Positions 7,170-16,746 of a stretch of 64,000 bases of DNA are shown here, one piece after another. The stretch spans positions 157,772-221,771 of the forward strand of contig JAAOXG010000008.1 of the NCBI GenBank assembly GCA_013036995.1, read 5' to 3'. The notes under the pieces are model-generated. The model was not told the origin of the DNA. It did not search any database and was given only the letters and a program-made list of their open reading frames with translations. The stretch is from Lacrimispora defluvii (GTDB lineage Bacteria; Bacillota; Clostridia; Lachnospirales; Lachnospiraceae). The first letter of the stretch is position 1; each line of letters starts with the position of its first letter. A program made the translations under genes and the position numbers.

Positions 7170-8366
7170 ATGAAATCAGATTCAAGAAATTCAATATTTA
7201 TCCGTTGCTGCTACGGATATGCTGTCAGCGGTATGGCTGTTTTAGTAATAGGAGCCATACTTCCATCCATTATTAAAGAAGCTGGAATCAGCTTTCTTGC
7301 AGCTGGAGGACTATTATCAGTCATGGCAATCGGCAACCTGTCATCCAGCTTTATTTTTCCTGTTATGGTTTCAATTATGGAAAAAAAGAGGGCTATCACT
7401 CTGGTTACACTTTTTGTGCCGTCGTCTCTGATAGTTTTAAGTCTTTTGCCTCCTCTTCCAGTCATGTACGCAGTTATGCTGCTCTACGGCTTTACCAGAG
7501 GCTGCATTACAATTTTAAACAATGCGGCAGTCAATGATATATATGGAGATTCTGCAACAGGAAAGCTTAACATTCTTCACTGTACGTTTGCAATCGGTGC
7601 ATTTCTTGCTCCTTTACTTACGGCAATGATGATGAAACTGGGATTTGGATGGCGGGTGACACTCTATGTGATTGTAGTTCTTACTATTATATCCGCAATT
7701 TCATATGGAACCATGAATTATAACTTAATAAACCAGGCTCAGAAAGAAATCGAAGAAAGAAAAAGCAGGACGAAACGTACAGTGGATGGAAACAAAGGAT
7801 TTCTTCGTTCCTTTGCATTTTACTGCATTGCGTTTATTTTGTTCTTCTATCTTGGAGTAGAGAATTGCATTAACGGGTGGTTTGTCACTTATCTTCAGAA
7901 TACAGGCGTTATGAGTGCGGAATTTGCCACAACTCTCGTTTCACTAACCTGGCTTGTTATTATGGGTGGACGGTTACTGTGTGCCGCCATGTCTAAGAAA
8001 GTACATAGAAGTACTATTTTACTAATTAACTCCATTGGCAGTGCTGTCTGCTTTTTTATATTAATTAAAGTTAACAGCTTACCTCTGGTTACTGCGTCTC
8101 TCCTTGGACTTGGTTTCTTTCTTTCCGGTATTTATCCTACCTGTATCGCCAATGCCGGACCTCTGATACAGGGTTCTACCCTGGGAATGTCTCTTCTCAC
8201 AGCAATATCAGCTATGGGAGGAATCATAACGCCTCAGATTGTAGGCGGCGTGGCTGACCGTGTGGGAATCGTTGCTGCAATCAGCATTCTGGTTTTTAAC
8301 GTGATATTTGTAATAGTTCTTTCGGCAGTTAATTTTAAAATCTGGCATCAGAAAAAGAAAGCCTGA
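7170..8366 (+). CDS. MFS transporter
   Basis: A 398-residue integral membrane protein of the major facilitator superfamily with about twelve hydrophobic segments and a charged central loop (EIEERKSRTKR, near residue 200) between the two halves. The overall look resembles FucP/YfkF-type sugar or drug transporters, but no substrate can be read from the sequence. AAAGGGGG precedes the ATG. It has its own promoter and terminator and is transcribed against the surrounding housekeeping genes, which suggests it was inserted into an older gene cluster. Confidence 0.85.
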   Translation: MKSDSRNSIFIRCCYGYAVSGMAVLVIGAILPSIIKEAGISFLAAGGLLSVMAIGNLSSSFIFPVMVSIMEKKRAITLVTLFVPSSLIVLSLLPPLPVMYAVMLLYGFTRGCITILNNAAVNDIYGDSATGKLNILHCTFAIGAFLAPLLTAMMMKLGFGWRVTLYVIVVLTIISAISYGTMNYNLINQAQKEIEERKSRTKRTVDGNKGFLRSFAFYCIAFILFFYLGVENCINGWFVTYLQNTGVMSAEFATTLVSLTWLVIMGGRLLCAAMSKKVHRSTILLINSIGSAVCFFILIKVNSLPLVTASLLGLGFFLSGIYPTCIANAGPLIQGSTLGMSLLTAISAMGGIITPQIVGGVADRVGIVAAISILVFNVIFVIVLSAVNFKIWHQKKKA

Positions 8367-8388
8367 TTTCTGCTTTTATAAGCTTGCA

Positions 8389-8419
8389 AAGCCCCCGGAG
8401 GTTTCTCCGGGGGCTTTTT
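8389..8419 (+). terminator. Strong intrinsic terminator between convergent genes
   Basis: AGCCCCCGGAG and CTCCGGGGGCT form an 11-base perfect stem with a GTTT loop, followed by TTTTT on the plus strand and by an A-rich start that gives TTTG on the minus strand. It serves the MFS gene and probably also trkH. Confidence 0.93.
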
Positions 8420-8423
8420 CAAT

Positions 8424-9866
8424 TTAACTCTTCTTCCATGTAGATGGTGCAAATAAAAGAAGCATAGGGAATATCTCCAGTCGTCCTGCCAGCATATCAA
8501 ACATCATGACATACTTGGATAACGGTGAAAACTGGGAAAAGTTTTTGGCGGGACCGGCACCTGCCAATCCAGGACCAATATTATTAAAAGTTGCTGCAAT
8601 CGCAGTGAAATTTGTGGTAAAGTCAAAATTATCCAGACTGACAATTAACACGGAAAAGATGAAAATAACGATATAGGCACCAAGAAACGTATTAATTGAT
8701 CTCATTACCTGATGCTCTACAGGTTTGCCCTCCAGCTTTAAAACTTTTACGCTTCTTGGATGAAGGAGAGAATCCAGCTCTTTTTTAACAGCTTTTAATA
8801 ATACAACAACTCTTGATACTTTAATACCTCCGCCCGTACTGCCGGCACAGGCTCCGATAAACATAAGTACTACCAGAATTCCCTTGGAAAATTCTGGCCA
8901 TAAATCAAAATCAACCGTAGAGTAACCGGTGGTTGTAATGATGGAAGCTACCTGGAATGCAGCATGATGGAATGCAGAAAAGACACTTCCAAATCCCCGA
9001 TAAATGTTGATTGTAATTAACAATATGGAGACGCCGATGATCCCTAAATAAGCTCTCGCTTCTTCACTGAATAAGGCATCTTTGGGATGGCGTGTTAAAA
9101 AAAGATAATATACATTAAAATTCACACCGAAAAGAATCATAAATACAGTGACAATGCCCTGTAAATAGTAGCTGTCATAGAATGCCATACTATTATTTTT
9201 AATACCAAATCCACCAGTACCGGCTGTTCCAAAGCTGATCGTCAGGGAATCAAACAATGACATCCCGCCAATCATAAGCAGTACTACTTCCAACGCCGTC
9301 ATAAACAGGTAAATACCATATAGTATCTTAGCAGTAGTCCTGACTCTTGGGACCAGTTTACCCACAGAGGGTCCCGGGCTTTCTGCTTTCATAATATACA
9401 TATTGTAACCACCGGCCAGGGGCAGAATGGATAAAATAAATACAAGAACTCCCATTCCTCCGATCCAGTGGGTAAAACTGCGCCAGAATAGCATGCATTT
9501 GGAAAGTGATTCCACATCAGGAAGAATACTTGCACCAGTTGTGGTAAAACCGGATATGACCTCAAACATGGCATCTTCGAATACTGGGATTTCTTTACTG
9601 ATATAAAATGGAAGCGCCCCGAAAAAACTGAGAACGATCCAGCTTAATGCTACTGAGACAAAACCTTCTTTTGCATAAAACACCATGTTAGTCGGTTTTC
9701 TGCGGGTACATAAGAATCCGATTCCACCACATACCGCAGCTACCGCAAGGAACCAGATGCCACTTGCCTCTTTGTAAATCAATGCAACCACACAGGGGGG
9801 AAGCATAAATACTGCTTCTATGTTTAAGATCCAACCCAAAACATAAATGATAATTTTTTTATTCAT
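8424..9866 (-). CDS. trkH: Potassium uptake protein TrkH/KtrB family
   Basis: A 480-residue multi-spanning membrane protein that forms the potassium-translocating pore. Four pore-loop repeats with selectivity-filter glycines are present, including VISGFTTTGAS, TAGTGGFG, TTTGYSTV and NNIGPGLAGAG. The length matches TrkH (about 480) rather than the shorter KtrB. It lies 17 bases downstream of trkA and is co-transcribed with it; TrkA binds nucleotides on the cytoplasmic side and gates the channel. Confidence 0.95.
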   Translation of the reverse strand: MNKKIIIYVLGWILNIEAVFMLPPCVVALIYKEASGIWFLAVAAVCGGIGFLCTRRKPTNMVFYAKEGFVSVALSWIVLSFFGALPFYISKEIPVFEDAMFEVISGFTTTGASILPDVESLSKCMLFWRSFTHWIGGMGVLVFILSILPLAGGYNMYIMKAESPGPSVGKLVPRVRTTAKILYGIYLFMTALEVVLLMIGGMSLFDSLTISFGTAGTGGFGIKNNSMAFYDSYYLQGIVTVFMILFGVNFNVYYLFLTRHPKDALFSEEARAYLGIIGVSILLITINIYRGFGSVFSAFHHAAFQVASIITTTGYSTVDFDLWPEFSKGILVVLMFIGACAGSTGGGIKVSRVVVLLKAVKKELDSLLHPRSVKVLKLEGKPVEHQVMRSINTFLGAYIVIFIFSVLIVSLDNFDFTTNFTAIAATFNNIGPGLAGAGPAKNFSQFSPLSKYVMMFDMLAGRLEIFPMLLLFAPSTWKKS

Positions 9867-9883
9867 TACTCTATCGCCTTTTC

Positions 9884-11239
9884 CTACCTTAGTATATCTT
9901 TCAAATCATTCAGTCCGGTTACCGTTGTAACAACGATGACCCTGTCCCCCTCTTCTAAAGTGTCCTTTCCGCGTGGACTGATAAAACGTCCTTTGCGCAT
10001 GATATAAGCTACCAGAAGATTATCTTTTAGTTCCAGCTTTTCCAGTGGAATTCCTACAATGCATGGCTCATTAACCACTTTAAATTCCAACGCTTCCGCC
10101 CGGTCCGCCACAATTTTATAAAGTGTTTCCACATTGCTCCCCATGGAATTCTGCATGGCGCGGACATACTGTAATATGGTTTCTGCAGTAATCAGCTTTG
10201 GATATATAATACTTCCCAGATTCATGGAATCTATGACATTTTCGAATGCAATCCTGTTTATTTTAGTAATCAGCTTGGCCTTCGACTGGCTGGCTGCATA
10301 AAGGGACAGCATAATATTTTCTTCATCGAAGCCGGTGAGGGAAGCAAATGCATCAGTCTGGCCAACCCCCTCCTGCAAAAGCAGTTCCTGGTCAGAGGCG
10401 TCGCCATTTATTACCATGGCTCTTGGAAGCAATTCACTGAGTTCATTACAGCGTTCTGCATTCTGTTCCAGAATCTTCACTTTAATTTTTGTGTTTTCCA
10501 GCATTTTAGCTACGTAATAAGTAATTTTGCCACCGCCTACCAGCATGGCTGTTTTAATAACATTGTTGTCAATTCCAACCTGTTTAAAGAATTCATTGGA
10601 TTCAACAGGAGATGCAATGAAAGATATCTTATCTCCTGCACTAATTATGGAGTCTCCTCCCGGTATAATGACCTCTGCATTGTGTTCTATGGCACAGATC
10701 AGGACGTTGCACTTAAGTCTTACCAGAACATCCCTGACTTTCATATTATTAAGAACCGAATGATCAGGAACAATGAATTTTAAGATTTCTTTTTTCCCTT
10801 TTGCAAATGTATCAATCTTAATTGCAGAAGGGAACCGCAGCAGTCTTGCAATTTCCATGGCAGCAGCCATTTCAGGATTAATCGCCAGGGAAAGGCCTAA
10901 TTCTTCACGAATGTAGCCGATTTGGGAATCATATTCAGGGTTTCGGATTCTGGCAATTGTATGGCAGTTACCTGCTTTTTTTGCAATCAGGCAGCACAGC
11001 ATATTCAGTTCGTCTGAATTAGTTGTTGCTATCAGAAGATCTGTATCTTCGATCCCTGCATCCATCTGTACCTTATTTACTGCACCGTTTCCAACAACAC
11101 CCATGACATCGATTCTCTCCGAAATGGAATTTACCACACCGGCATTTTTATCGATAATGACGATATCATGGTGTTCTTTGTTTAACTGTTCTGCCAGGGT
11201 TGTTCCAACTTTACCGCAACCCACTATTATGATTTTCAT
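9884..11239 (-). CDS. trkA: Trk potassium uptake regulatory subunit TrkA
   Basis: A 451-residue cytoplasmic regulator of the TrkH channel built from two RCK_N/RCK_C pairs. The first NAD-binding motif is IIVGCGKVGTTLAEQL at the N-terminus and the second is AMLVGGGKITYYVAKML near residue 230; each is followed by an acidic residue at the ribose site (IDKN, LEQN). The start at 11237-11239 overlaps the RNase G stop by four bases (ATGA) and has AAGGAG upstream; the longer frame to 11278 lacks support. Translational coupling with RNase G is odd functionally and suggests operon reshuffling. Confidence 0.94.
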   Translation of the reverse strand: MKIIIVGCGKVGTTLAEQLNKEHHDIVIIDKNAGVVNSISERIDVMGVVGNGAVNKVQMDAGIEDTDLLIATTNSDELNMLCCLIAKKAGNCHTIARIRNPEYDSQIGYIREELGLSLAINPEMAAAMEIARLLRFPSAIKIDTFAKGKKEILKFIVPDHSVLNNMKVRDVLVRLKCNVLICAIEHNAEVIIPGGDSIISAGDKISFIASPVESNEFFKQVGIDNNVIKTAMLVGGGKITYYVAKMLENTKIKVKILEQNAERCNELSELLPRAMVINGDASDQELLLQEGVGQTDAFASLTGFDEENIMLSLYAASQSKAKLITKINRIAFENVIDSMNLGSIIYPKLITAETILQYVRAMQNSMGSNVETLYKIVADRAEALEFKVVNEPCIVGIPLEKLELKDNLLVAYIMRKGRFISPRGKDTLEEGDRVIVVTTVTGLNDLKDILR

Positions 11240-12435
11240 AATGAAATCTTCTCCTTCATCTGTAACGCCTGCTCGCAAAGGGGCTTTCTTATTTTTTTTC
11301 TTGTAATTTCAACCAGATTTAATTTGGTTATTTCAACAACTGTGGTTTTAACAGGATCTTTAGAGACGATTTCTTCAAGACGTTTTAAAAGAAATTTTTT
11401 ATCTTCTTCCCGTTCCATGTCAATAAAATCTATGACAATAATACCTGATAAATTTCGAAGTCTGATCTGGTGTCCGATTTCCTCGGCAGCTTCCAGATTG
11501 ATTTTCATAATGGTTTCACGAAGTGCCTTTTTACCTGAATATTTACCGGTATTCACATCAATCACCACTAAAGCTTCTGTAGGTTCAATGACTAAATATC
11601 CTCCGGACTTCATCCATACCTTTTTTCCAAGGGCTTCACTCATGGTTTTTTCAATCCGGTACAGCTTTTTAAGAGGAAGCAGTGAATCTTCATAATAAGT
11701 CAGCAAATGGAGATCTTCCTGCTGGTGTTCACTTAAATATTCTTTTATTGCGTCATAAATATCCTGTTCATCGGTTACCACTGACTCCAGAGAAGACTGA
11801 AAGCTGTCACGCAGACCACTTAAATATGAGGGTGCGGAACCGTAGAGTAAGCTGTAGCAGGTTCTGTGTCCGGCATGGGTAAGGATATCGGATAAACGTT
11901 CTTTTAACAGATAAAGTTCCTCTTTTAAGGCTTCCAGGGGAGCACTGTAAGCGTTGGTCCTGACAATGATACCCCAATCCTCTTTTTCACCTTCCAGATA
12001 TTCCTTCATTTGCTGCTTCCATCCCAGATCCTGGATTTTGGCTGAAAAACCGATCTGTTTTTTCCCCGAAGTGAGGACGAAGTATCTTCCGGTAATATTT
12101 AAATTTCCTGTGAGAACCGGAGCTTTCGTCTTTACCGCATCCCGCTCCACCTGAACAACAATTTCATCTCCCTGGCGGAGCTTCCCGTCAAACATACGGC
12201 CATCGGCAAAATGAACAGATGAGTCACCAAGACTTAAATAACCCATCTGTCCGTTCCCAATGTCCACAAATGCAGCATTGATATTTTTCACAATGTTATT
12301 TACTTTGCCAATATAGATGTTTCCTAAGAAAGAATGGCTTTCTTCCGGCTCAATATCTATTTGCAGGGTTTCCTTCCCTGACTGTAAAAGAGTGATAATA
12401 CACCCATTCCATCTTGTAATGATCAATTTATTCAA
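11236..12435 (-). CDS. rng: Ribonuclease G/E family protein
   Basis: A 399-residue endoribonuclease of the RNase E/G family, acting in rRNA and mRNA processing. An S1-like RNA-binding domain lies near residues 35-110 (GNIYIGKVNNIVKNINAAFVDIG). The catalytic DNase I-like part has the two metal-binding aspartates in VVIDVNTGKYSG and IIVIDFIDM. It is at the short end of the family and shows no extended C-terminal region; the zinc-link CPxC is not evident. It is followed by trkA with overlapping codons and preceded by the radical SAM-linked gene with an overlap of eight bases. Confidence 0.9.
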   Translation of the reverse strand: MNKLIITRWNGCIITLLQSGKETLQIDIEPEESHSFLGNIYIGKVNNIVKNINAAFVDIGNGQMGYLSLGDSSVHFADGRMFDGKLRQGDEIVVQVERDAVKTKAPVLTGNLNITGRYFVLTSGKKQIGFSAKIQDLGWKQQMKEYLEGEKEDWGIIVRTNAYSAPLEALKEELYLLKERLSDILTHAGHRTCYSLLYGSAPSYLSGLRDSFQSSLESVVTDEQDIYDAIKEYLSEHQQEDLHLLTYYEDSLLPLKKLYRIEKTMSEALGKKVWMKSGGYLVIEPTEALVVIDVNTGKYSGKKALRETIMKINLEAAEEIGHQIRLRNLSGIIVIDFIDMEREEDKKFLLKRLEEIVSKDPVKTTVVEITKLNLVEITRKKIRKPLCEQALQMKEKISL

Positions 12436-13147
12436 CGGATTCTCCTATGAGACCCAGAGGGACAAGAACAGGATTTGCTTCATCACCGGTATTCCCGTAA
12501 ACTTCCTCTCTCTGGATACAATATGCAAATTCAGGACTGGCTTCCCCTCTCCACTGGTCATAAGCTTCCATTACCAGTTCAGGCTTTAAATTATCTGCAC
12601 TTCCTGCTGATATTTTCATAAAAATTTTATTATCTGAGACAGAAAGCTGGTAGATGTAATTTTTTAAATCTACTTCTCTCTCTCCCTTTTTTGATTTTTT
12701 CACAATCAGTATATGATCCTGATCTTTAAACTTAAGAAGACCTTCAAAAAATCCTTTTATATCTTCTGGTTCTTTCCCTTCCCGGAATGTGACTGTGTAG
12801 TCAGCGGCAGCAACCAGAGACATGGCATTTTTGGCATTATCATTTAACAGGTGGCATTCAGTAACACAAATACCTTCTGCCATTACATCATTTAACTGCT
12901 TCATCAGGGTGTCACAGTCTGTCATGGAATGAACCTCTATATCCATGTATTCCCCATTGCTGGTAAGGCCGACTCCAAGAGGAGCTGCAAATGACATGAC
13001 CTGATGAGGACTGAAGCCTTCGCTGTATTTAATATCCACGTCTGCTCTTCGCATTGCCTTCTGGAAATAACGCATTACGTCAAGATGACCAATAAATTTA
13101 ACTGGTCCCTGTTTGGTGAATTTAATTCTGATTTTCATAGCAGACAC
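12428..13147 (-). CDS. TIGR03936-type radical SAM-linked protein (DUF2344)
   Basis: A 239-residue protein of the family found next to, or fused with, the TIGR03960 radical SAM proteins. The N-terminus IRIKFTKQGPVKFIGHLDVMRYFQKAMRRA is characteristic, followed by DIKYSEGFSPHQVMSFAAPLGVG. The family has no settled function, but linkage to the radical SAM partner and to RNase G suggests a role in modifying RNA or a ribosome-related target. It overlaps the upstream gene by 26 bases and rng by eight, so the three are tightly coupled. Confidence 0.88.
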   Translation of the reverse strand: MSAMKIRIKFTKQGPVKFIGHLDVMRYFQKAMRRADVDIKYSEGFSPHQVMSFAAPLGVGLTSNGEYMDIEVHSMTDCDTLMKQLNDVMAEGICVTECHLLNDNAKNAMSLVAAADYTVTFREGKEPEDIKGFFEGLLKFKDQDHILIVKKSKKGEREVDLKNYIYQLSVSDNKIFMKISAGSADNLKPELVMEAYDQWRGEASPEFAYCIQREEVYGNTGDEANPVLVPLGLIGESVE

Positions 13148-14987
13148 CTCCTTTAAAACTCATGGCACCACAGCCAATACACTGCATGCGGCAGTTGGGG
13201 GTGACTTTCTCTCCAATGGCATTTTGCCATTCTCTCTTTAAAAATTCTTTGGAAACTCCGGCATTGATAAAGTCCCATGGGAATATTTCATCTAAGCTTC
13301 TTTCTCTTATGGTATAGAAATCGGGGTCCAGCCCACAGGTTTCAAAGGCTTTCATCCATACATCATTTTTAAAGTGCTCAGACCATGAATCATAGAGAGC
13401 ACCATTTTTATAAACCTCTTCAATGAGAGCCGATATTTTTCTGTCACCTCTTGCAAGGACACCTTCCAGAACGGTTAAATCTGCCTCGTGATAATTGTAC
13501 TTTAAACTCTTCTGATTCAGCATGGTGCGGAATTTATCTTTCACAAGATAAGCTTTCTGTAAAAACTCATCCTTGGTGCTCATTCTTGCCCACTGAAAAG
13601 GTGTGAAAGGCTTTGGTACAAAGAAAGAAGAACTGGCAATGACCTGTACTTTTCCGTTTCGCTGGTCCTTGGGGATCTCATAATAGACTTCTGCCACTTT
13701 TTCCGAAAGTTCTGCGATTCCTTCCATATCTTCTACGGTTTCTGTAGGAAGCCCAAGCATGAAATAAAGCTTAACCCGGTTCCAGCCCCCCTGGAATGCT
13801 TCGCTTGCACCTTTTAGAATAATTTCTTCGGTAAGTCCTTTGTTAATTACATCACGAAGTCTCTGAGAGCCTGCTTCCGGTGCAAAGGTCAGACTGCTCT
13901 TACGGATATCCTGGACCTTACTCATAACATCCAGAGAAAATGCATCAATTCGAAGAGACGGAAGGGAAACGTTCACACCTTTCCCCTTGAATTCATCAAT
14001 CAGGAAATTAACGATTCCTTCCAGTTCACTGTAATCGCTGGAGCTTAAGGAACTTAAAGAAATTTCTTCGTGACCGGTATTCTTTAGCAGCTTATATGCA
14101 TAATCTTTTAAATACTCAAGGCTGTGTTCCCGCATCGGACGGTAGACGTTGCCTGCCTGGCAGAAGCGGCAGCCACGGATGCAGCCTCTTTGAATCTCTA
14201 AAACAACACGGTCCTGAGTTGCTTTTATAAATGGAACAACCGGTTTTTCAATGTAGGTAGCATCATCCATATGAACAACCAGCTGTTTCGTTACGGTTGT
14301 CTTTGCATGGGGATTGTTGGGAGTCATGCTTTTGATTGTACCATCTTCCTGGTAGAATACATCATAAAAAGAAGGAACATAGATTCCTTCGATCTCAGCT
14401 GCCATCTCAAGAAATTCTCTCCGGCTTCCTCCCTTTTTCTTATTCTCCTTATAGCGGTCCATCAGTTCAAAATAAACGGTCTCTCCCTCTCCGATATAGA
14501 ACATATCGAAAAACTCTGCAAGAGGCTCAGGATTATAGGCACAGGGACCGCCACCGATAATAATCGGATCGCTCTCCTGTCTTTCGCTGGCATGGAGTGG
14601 AATCTGACCGAGATCAAGGATCTGCAGAATATTTGTATAACACATTTCATATTGAAGTGTGATTCCAATAAAGTCAAATTCCTTAATAGGATCCTGTGAT
14701 TCCAATGCAAAAAGAGGGATCTTTTTTTCTCTCATAATCTTATCTAAATCGGTCCATGGAGAAAAAATACGTTCACAGTAGATATCCTCTCTTCTGTTAA
14801 ACATATCATATAAAATCTGCATTCCAAGATGGGACATACCAATTTCATAAACATCCGGGAAACACATACCAAAACGGATGTCTACAGAAGCAGTGTCCTT
14901 TCTTACCATATTGACTTCATTCCCAATATACCGGGCAGGCTTTTCAATACTTAATAGTATTTCATCAGATAAAGCTAATTTTTTCAT
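13122..14987 (-). CDS. TIGR03960 family B12-binding-domain radical SAM protein
   Basis: A 621-residue enzyme with an N-terminal cobalamin-binding-like region (about 1-200) and a radical SAM core whose 4Fe-4S motif is CIRGCRFC near residue 270, followed by GNVYRPMREHS. A C-terminal CRMQCIGCGAM adds cysteines that may hold another cluster. The reaction is not known. It heads the transcript radical SAM - DUF2344 protein - RNase G - trkA - trkH. The Cys motif is CxxxCxxC, which distinguishes it from sulfatase-maturating enzymes that have extra SPASM cysteines. Confidence 0.9.
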   Translation of the reverse strand: MKKLALSDEILLSIEKPARYIGNEVNMVRKDTASVDIRFGMCFPDVYEIGMSHLGMQILYDMFNRREDIYCERIFSPWTDLDKIMREKKIPLFALESQDPIKEFDFIGITLQYEMCYTNILQILDLGQIPLHASERQESDPIIIGGGPCAYNPEPLAEFFDMFYIGEGETVYFELMDRYKENKKKGGSRREFLEMAAEIEGIYVPSFYDVFYQEDGTIKSMTPNNPHAKTTVTKQLVVHMDDATYIEKPVVPFIKATQDRVVLEIQRGCIRGCRFCQAGNVYRPMREHSLEYLKDYAYKLLKNTGHEEISLSSLSSSDYSELEGIVNFLIDEFKGKGVNVSLPSLRIDAFSLDVMSKVQDIRKSSLTFAPEAGSQRLRDVINKGLTEEIILKGASEAFQGGWNRVKLYFMLGLPTETVEDMEGIAELSEKVAEVYYEIPKDQRNGKVQVIASSSFFVPKPFTPFQWARMSTKDEFLQKAYLVKDKFRTMLNQKSLKYNYHEADLTVLEGVLARGDRKISALIEEVYKNGALYDSWSEHFKNDVWMKAFETCGLDPDFYTIRERSLDEIFPWDFINAGVSKEFLKREWQNAIGEKVTPNCRMQCIGCGAMSFKGGVCYENQN

Positions 14988-15188
14988 AATTATTCCTTTT
15001 TGAATTGTGCCAGATGCACATTATTATTAAATTCTGTGTGATTGGAATTGCATGTGAAAAACGGAAAAATAGTTACAATCACCACAAAGTTTAATTATAA
15101 AATACTTTATAGGATTAAGCAACACTATTTGCTAAAACTGCAGAAATTGGAACAAAATCTGACATCCTGCGCCATAACTGCCAGAAAG

Positions 15189-15220
15189 AAGGCGTTGATT
15201 CCCAATAAGAATCAACGCCC
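15189..15220 (-). terminator. Intrinsic terminator of the GntR-ABC operon
   Basis: GGCGTTGATT (15191-15200) pairs perfectly with AATCAACGCC (15210-15219), followed on the minus strand by TTCTTTCT. The 200 bases between it and the radical SAM gene start hold no feature I can support. Confidence 0.85.
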
Positions 15221-15224
15221 TATA

Positions 15225-16025
15225 CTATTCCAGATTAAGTTTTTTCTTGAAAATATAATCGGTAATCCCAAAAAGGATTATCTCAGTGAAGACAGCGAGA
15301 AGAATGGTTACTGGGAAAAAGAAATTCACAAAAAAGGATAGCATGGAGTTTGCCGAATCACTGACCCTGTCGCCATAAAAACCAACCGGTACCATTAAAA
15401 TAACACTTATAATCTGTGAAACAACCTGGATAATAAAAAATCCGATTATGGAACCTAATATTTTATTCTTACTGATTACCTGACCGATTGCGATAGAAGC
15501 ATAGTAAATCAGAGGTGCTGTAAATATCCCCAGTATTACGATAAAAATAATTTCTATGATAAGCAGGGCCATTAGTGAACTGTTTATTGTAGTATTAAAA
15601 TAGAACCAGGCATACGAAAGTTTATCGATTAACAGGGATAAACGATCTGGTGTAAAAAACATACCGAATATTGAAATAAATATAACAAGCCAACTGCTGA
15701 CGGTCCATATACTTGCTACAATCAGTTTCGATAATATATGGCTTTCCGAAGAAACCGGGAGTGTATGCATTAAATACCCTTCGTCAGTTACCATGCTCTT
15801 GTAAAAACGATAAATAATCAGCAGGATACTTGCACTGGCAACCATAATCAGGGAAGCTACATATACAAAAACAATAACAGTTGGGATGAATTGTAATATC
15901 TTAGGGTAATTTCCGATCCAGAGTGTAAATCTGGTGATTGGCGTCAGCACAATTGCAATTAAAAACAAGGGTAAAAAATAGCGTGCAGTTGCCTTTAGTT
16001 CGTGTTTAATTAATTTTCCTAACAT
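15225..16025 (-). CDS. ABC transporter permease, ABC-2-like
   Basis: A 266-residue membrane protein with about six hydrophobic segments. The N-terminus MLGKLIKHELKATARYFLPL is typical of ABC-2-type permeases in which a lone permease pairs with one ATPase. It overlaps the ATPase gene by seven bases. With the upstream GntR gene it forms a YtrA-like three-gene operon. Such systems are commonly linked to cell envelope stress, antibiotic or peptide export; the substrate here is unknown. Confidence 0.85.
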   Translation of the reverse strand: MLGKLIKHELKATARYFLPLFLIAIVLTPITRFTLWIGNYPKILQFIPTVIVFVYVASLIMVASASILLIIYRFYKSMVTDEGYLMHTLPVSSESHILSKLIVASIWTVSSWLVIFISIFGMFFTPDRLSLLIDKLSYAWFYFNTTINSSLMALLIIEIIFIVILGIFTAPLIYYASIAIGQVISKNKILGSIIGFFIIQVVSQIISVILMVPVGFYGDRVSDSANSMLSFFVNFFFPVTILLAVFTEIILFGITDYIFKKKLNLE

Positions 16026-16717
16026 TTATATACCTCCCTGAAATATGCATCAACAGATTTGCCTTCTTTCATACGGATATCATCCACTGACGATTGAAGG
16101 TTGATGCGTCCATTCTGAATGAAAATCACTTCATCCAGTACATTTTCAACATCTGCAATCAGATGGGTTGAAATGAGGACGGTTGAATTTTCATTATAAT
16201 TGCTGATAATGGTATCCAGAATATAATCTCTGGAGGCAGGGTCTACACCGCCGATTGGCTCATCCAGAACATACAGGTCAGCATTGCGGCTCATAACAAG
16301 AATTAGCTGTACTTTCTCTTTTGTGCCTTTGGACATTGTCTTTAAAGAATCATTTGGATTAATATGAAGTTTTTCCAACATGTCATAGGCACGCTTTTTA
16401 TCAAAATTATAATAAAAATCTTCAAAGAAATTTAACAGATCTTTCACTTTCATCCAATTGTTTAAGTAAGTCTTATCCGGCAGATAGGACACTACTTTTT
16501 TTGTCTCTGTTCCAGGTGCTGTACCATTGATTAAAAGCTGGCCCTTTGACGGAACCAGTAATCCGTTAATAAGCTTGATTAATGTGGTTTTTCCACTTCC
16601 ATTGGGTCCCAAAAGACCTACGATTTTACCTCGTTCTAATGTCAGATTGATATCTGATAAAGCAGTTACATTGCCATAGCGTTTGCTTAGTGCATTGCAT
16701 TCAAGTAATGGATTCAT
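16019..16717 (-). CDS. ABC transporter ATP-binding protein
   Basis: A 232-residue ATPase with Walker A GPNGSGKTT (about 36-44), a signature region seen as MSKGTKEKVQL, in which the usual LSGGQ is replaced, and Walker B DLYVLDEPIGGVDP. This degenerate signature is common in YtrB-like ATPases. It is expected to energise the permease encoded next, with which it overlaps. It follows the GntR gene by 29 bases and should be repressed by it. Confidence 0.92.
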   Translation of the reverse strand: MNPLLECNALSKRYGNVTALSDINLTLERGKIVGLLGPNGSGKTTLIKLINGLLVPSKGQLLINGTAPGTETKKVVSYLPDKTYLNNWMKVKDLLNFFEDFYYNFDKKRAYDMLEKLHINPNDSLKTMSKGTKEKVQLILVMSRNADLYVLDEPIGGVDPASRDYILDTIISNYNENSTVLISTHLIADVENVLDEVIFIQNGRINLQSSVDDIRMKEGKSVDAYFREVYKC

Positions 16718-16746
16718 ACTGATTACCTCCCATATATGAATTTGAT

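Noticed and set aside
14271..14699. 142-residue plus-strand frame inside the radical SAM gene
   Set aside because: It is a shadow of a well supported gene with no recognisable domain.
13122..14987. Radical SAM gene as a possible sulfatase-maturating enzyme
   Set aside because: Its B12-binding N-terminal region, CIRGCRFC motif and partner gene place it in the TIGR03960 family; it lacks the SPASM layout.
15042..15341. 99-residue plus-strand frame
   Set aside because: It runs through the terminator and into the 3' end of the ABC permease on the other strand and looks like chance coding.
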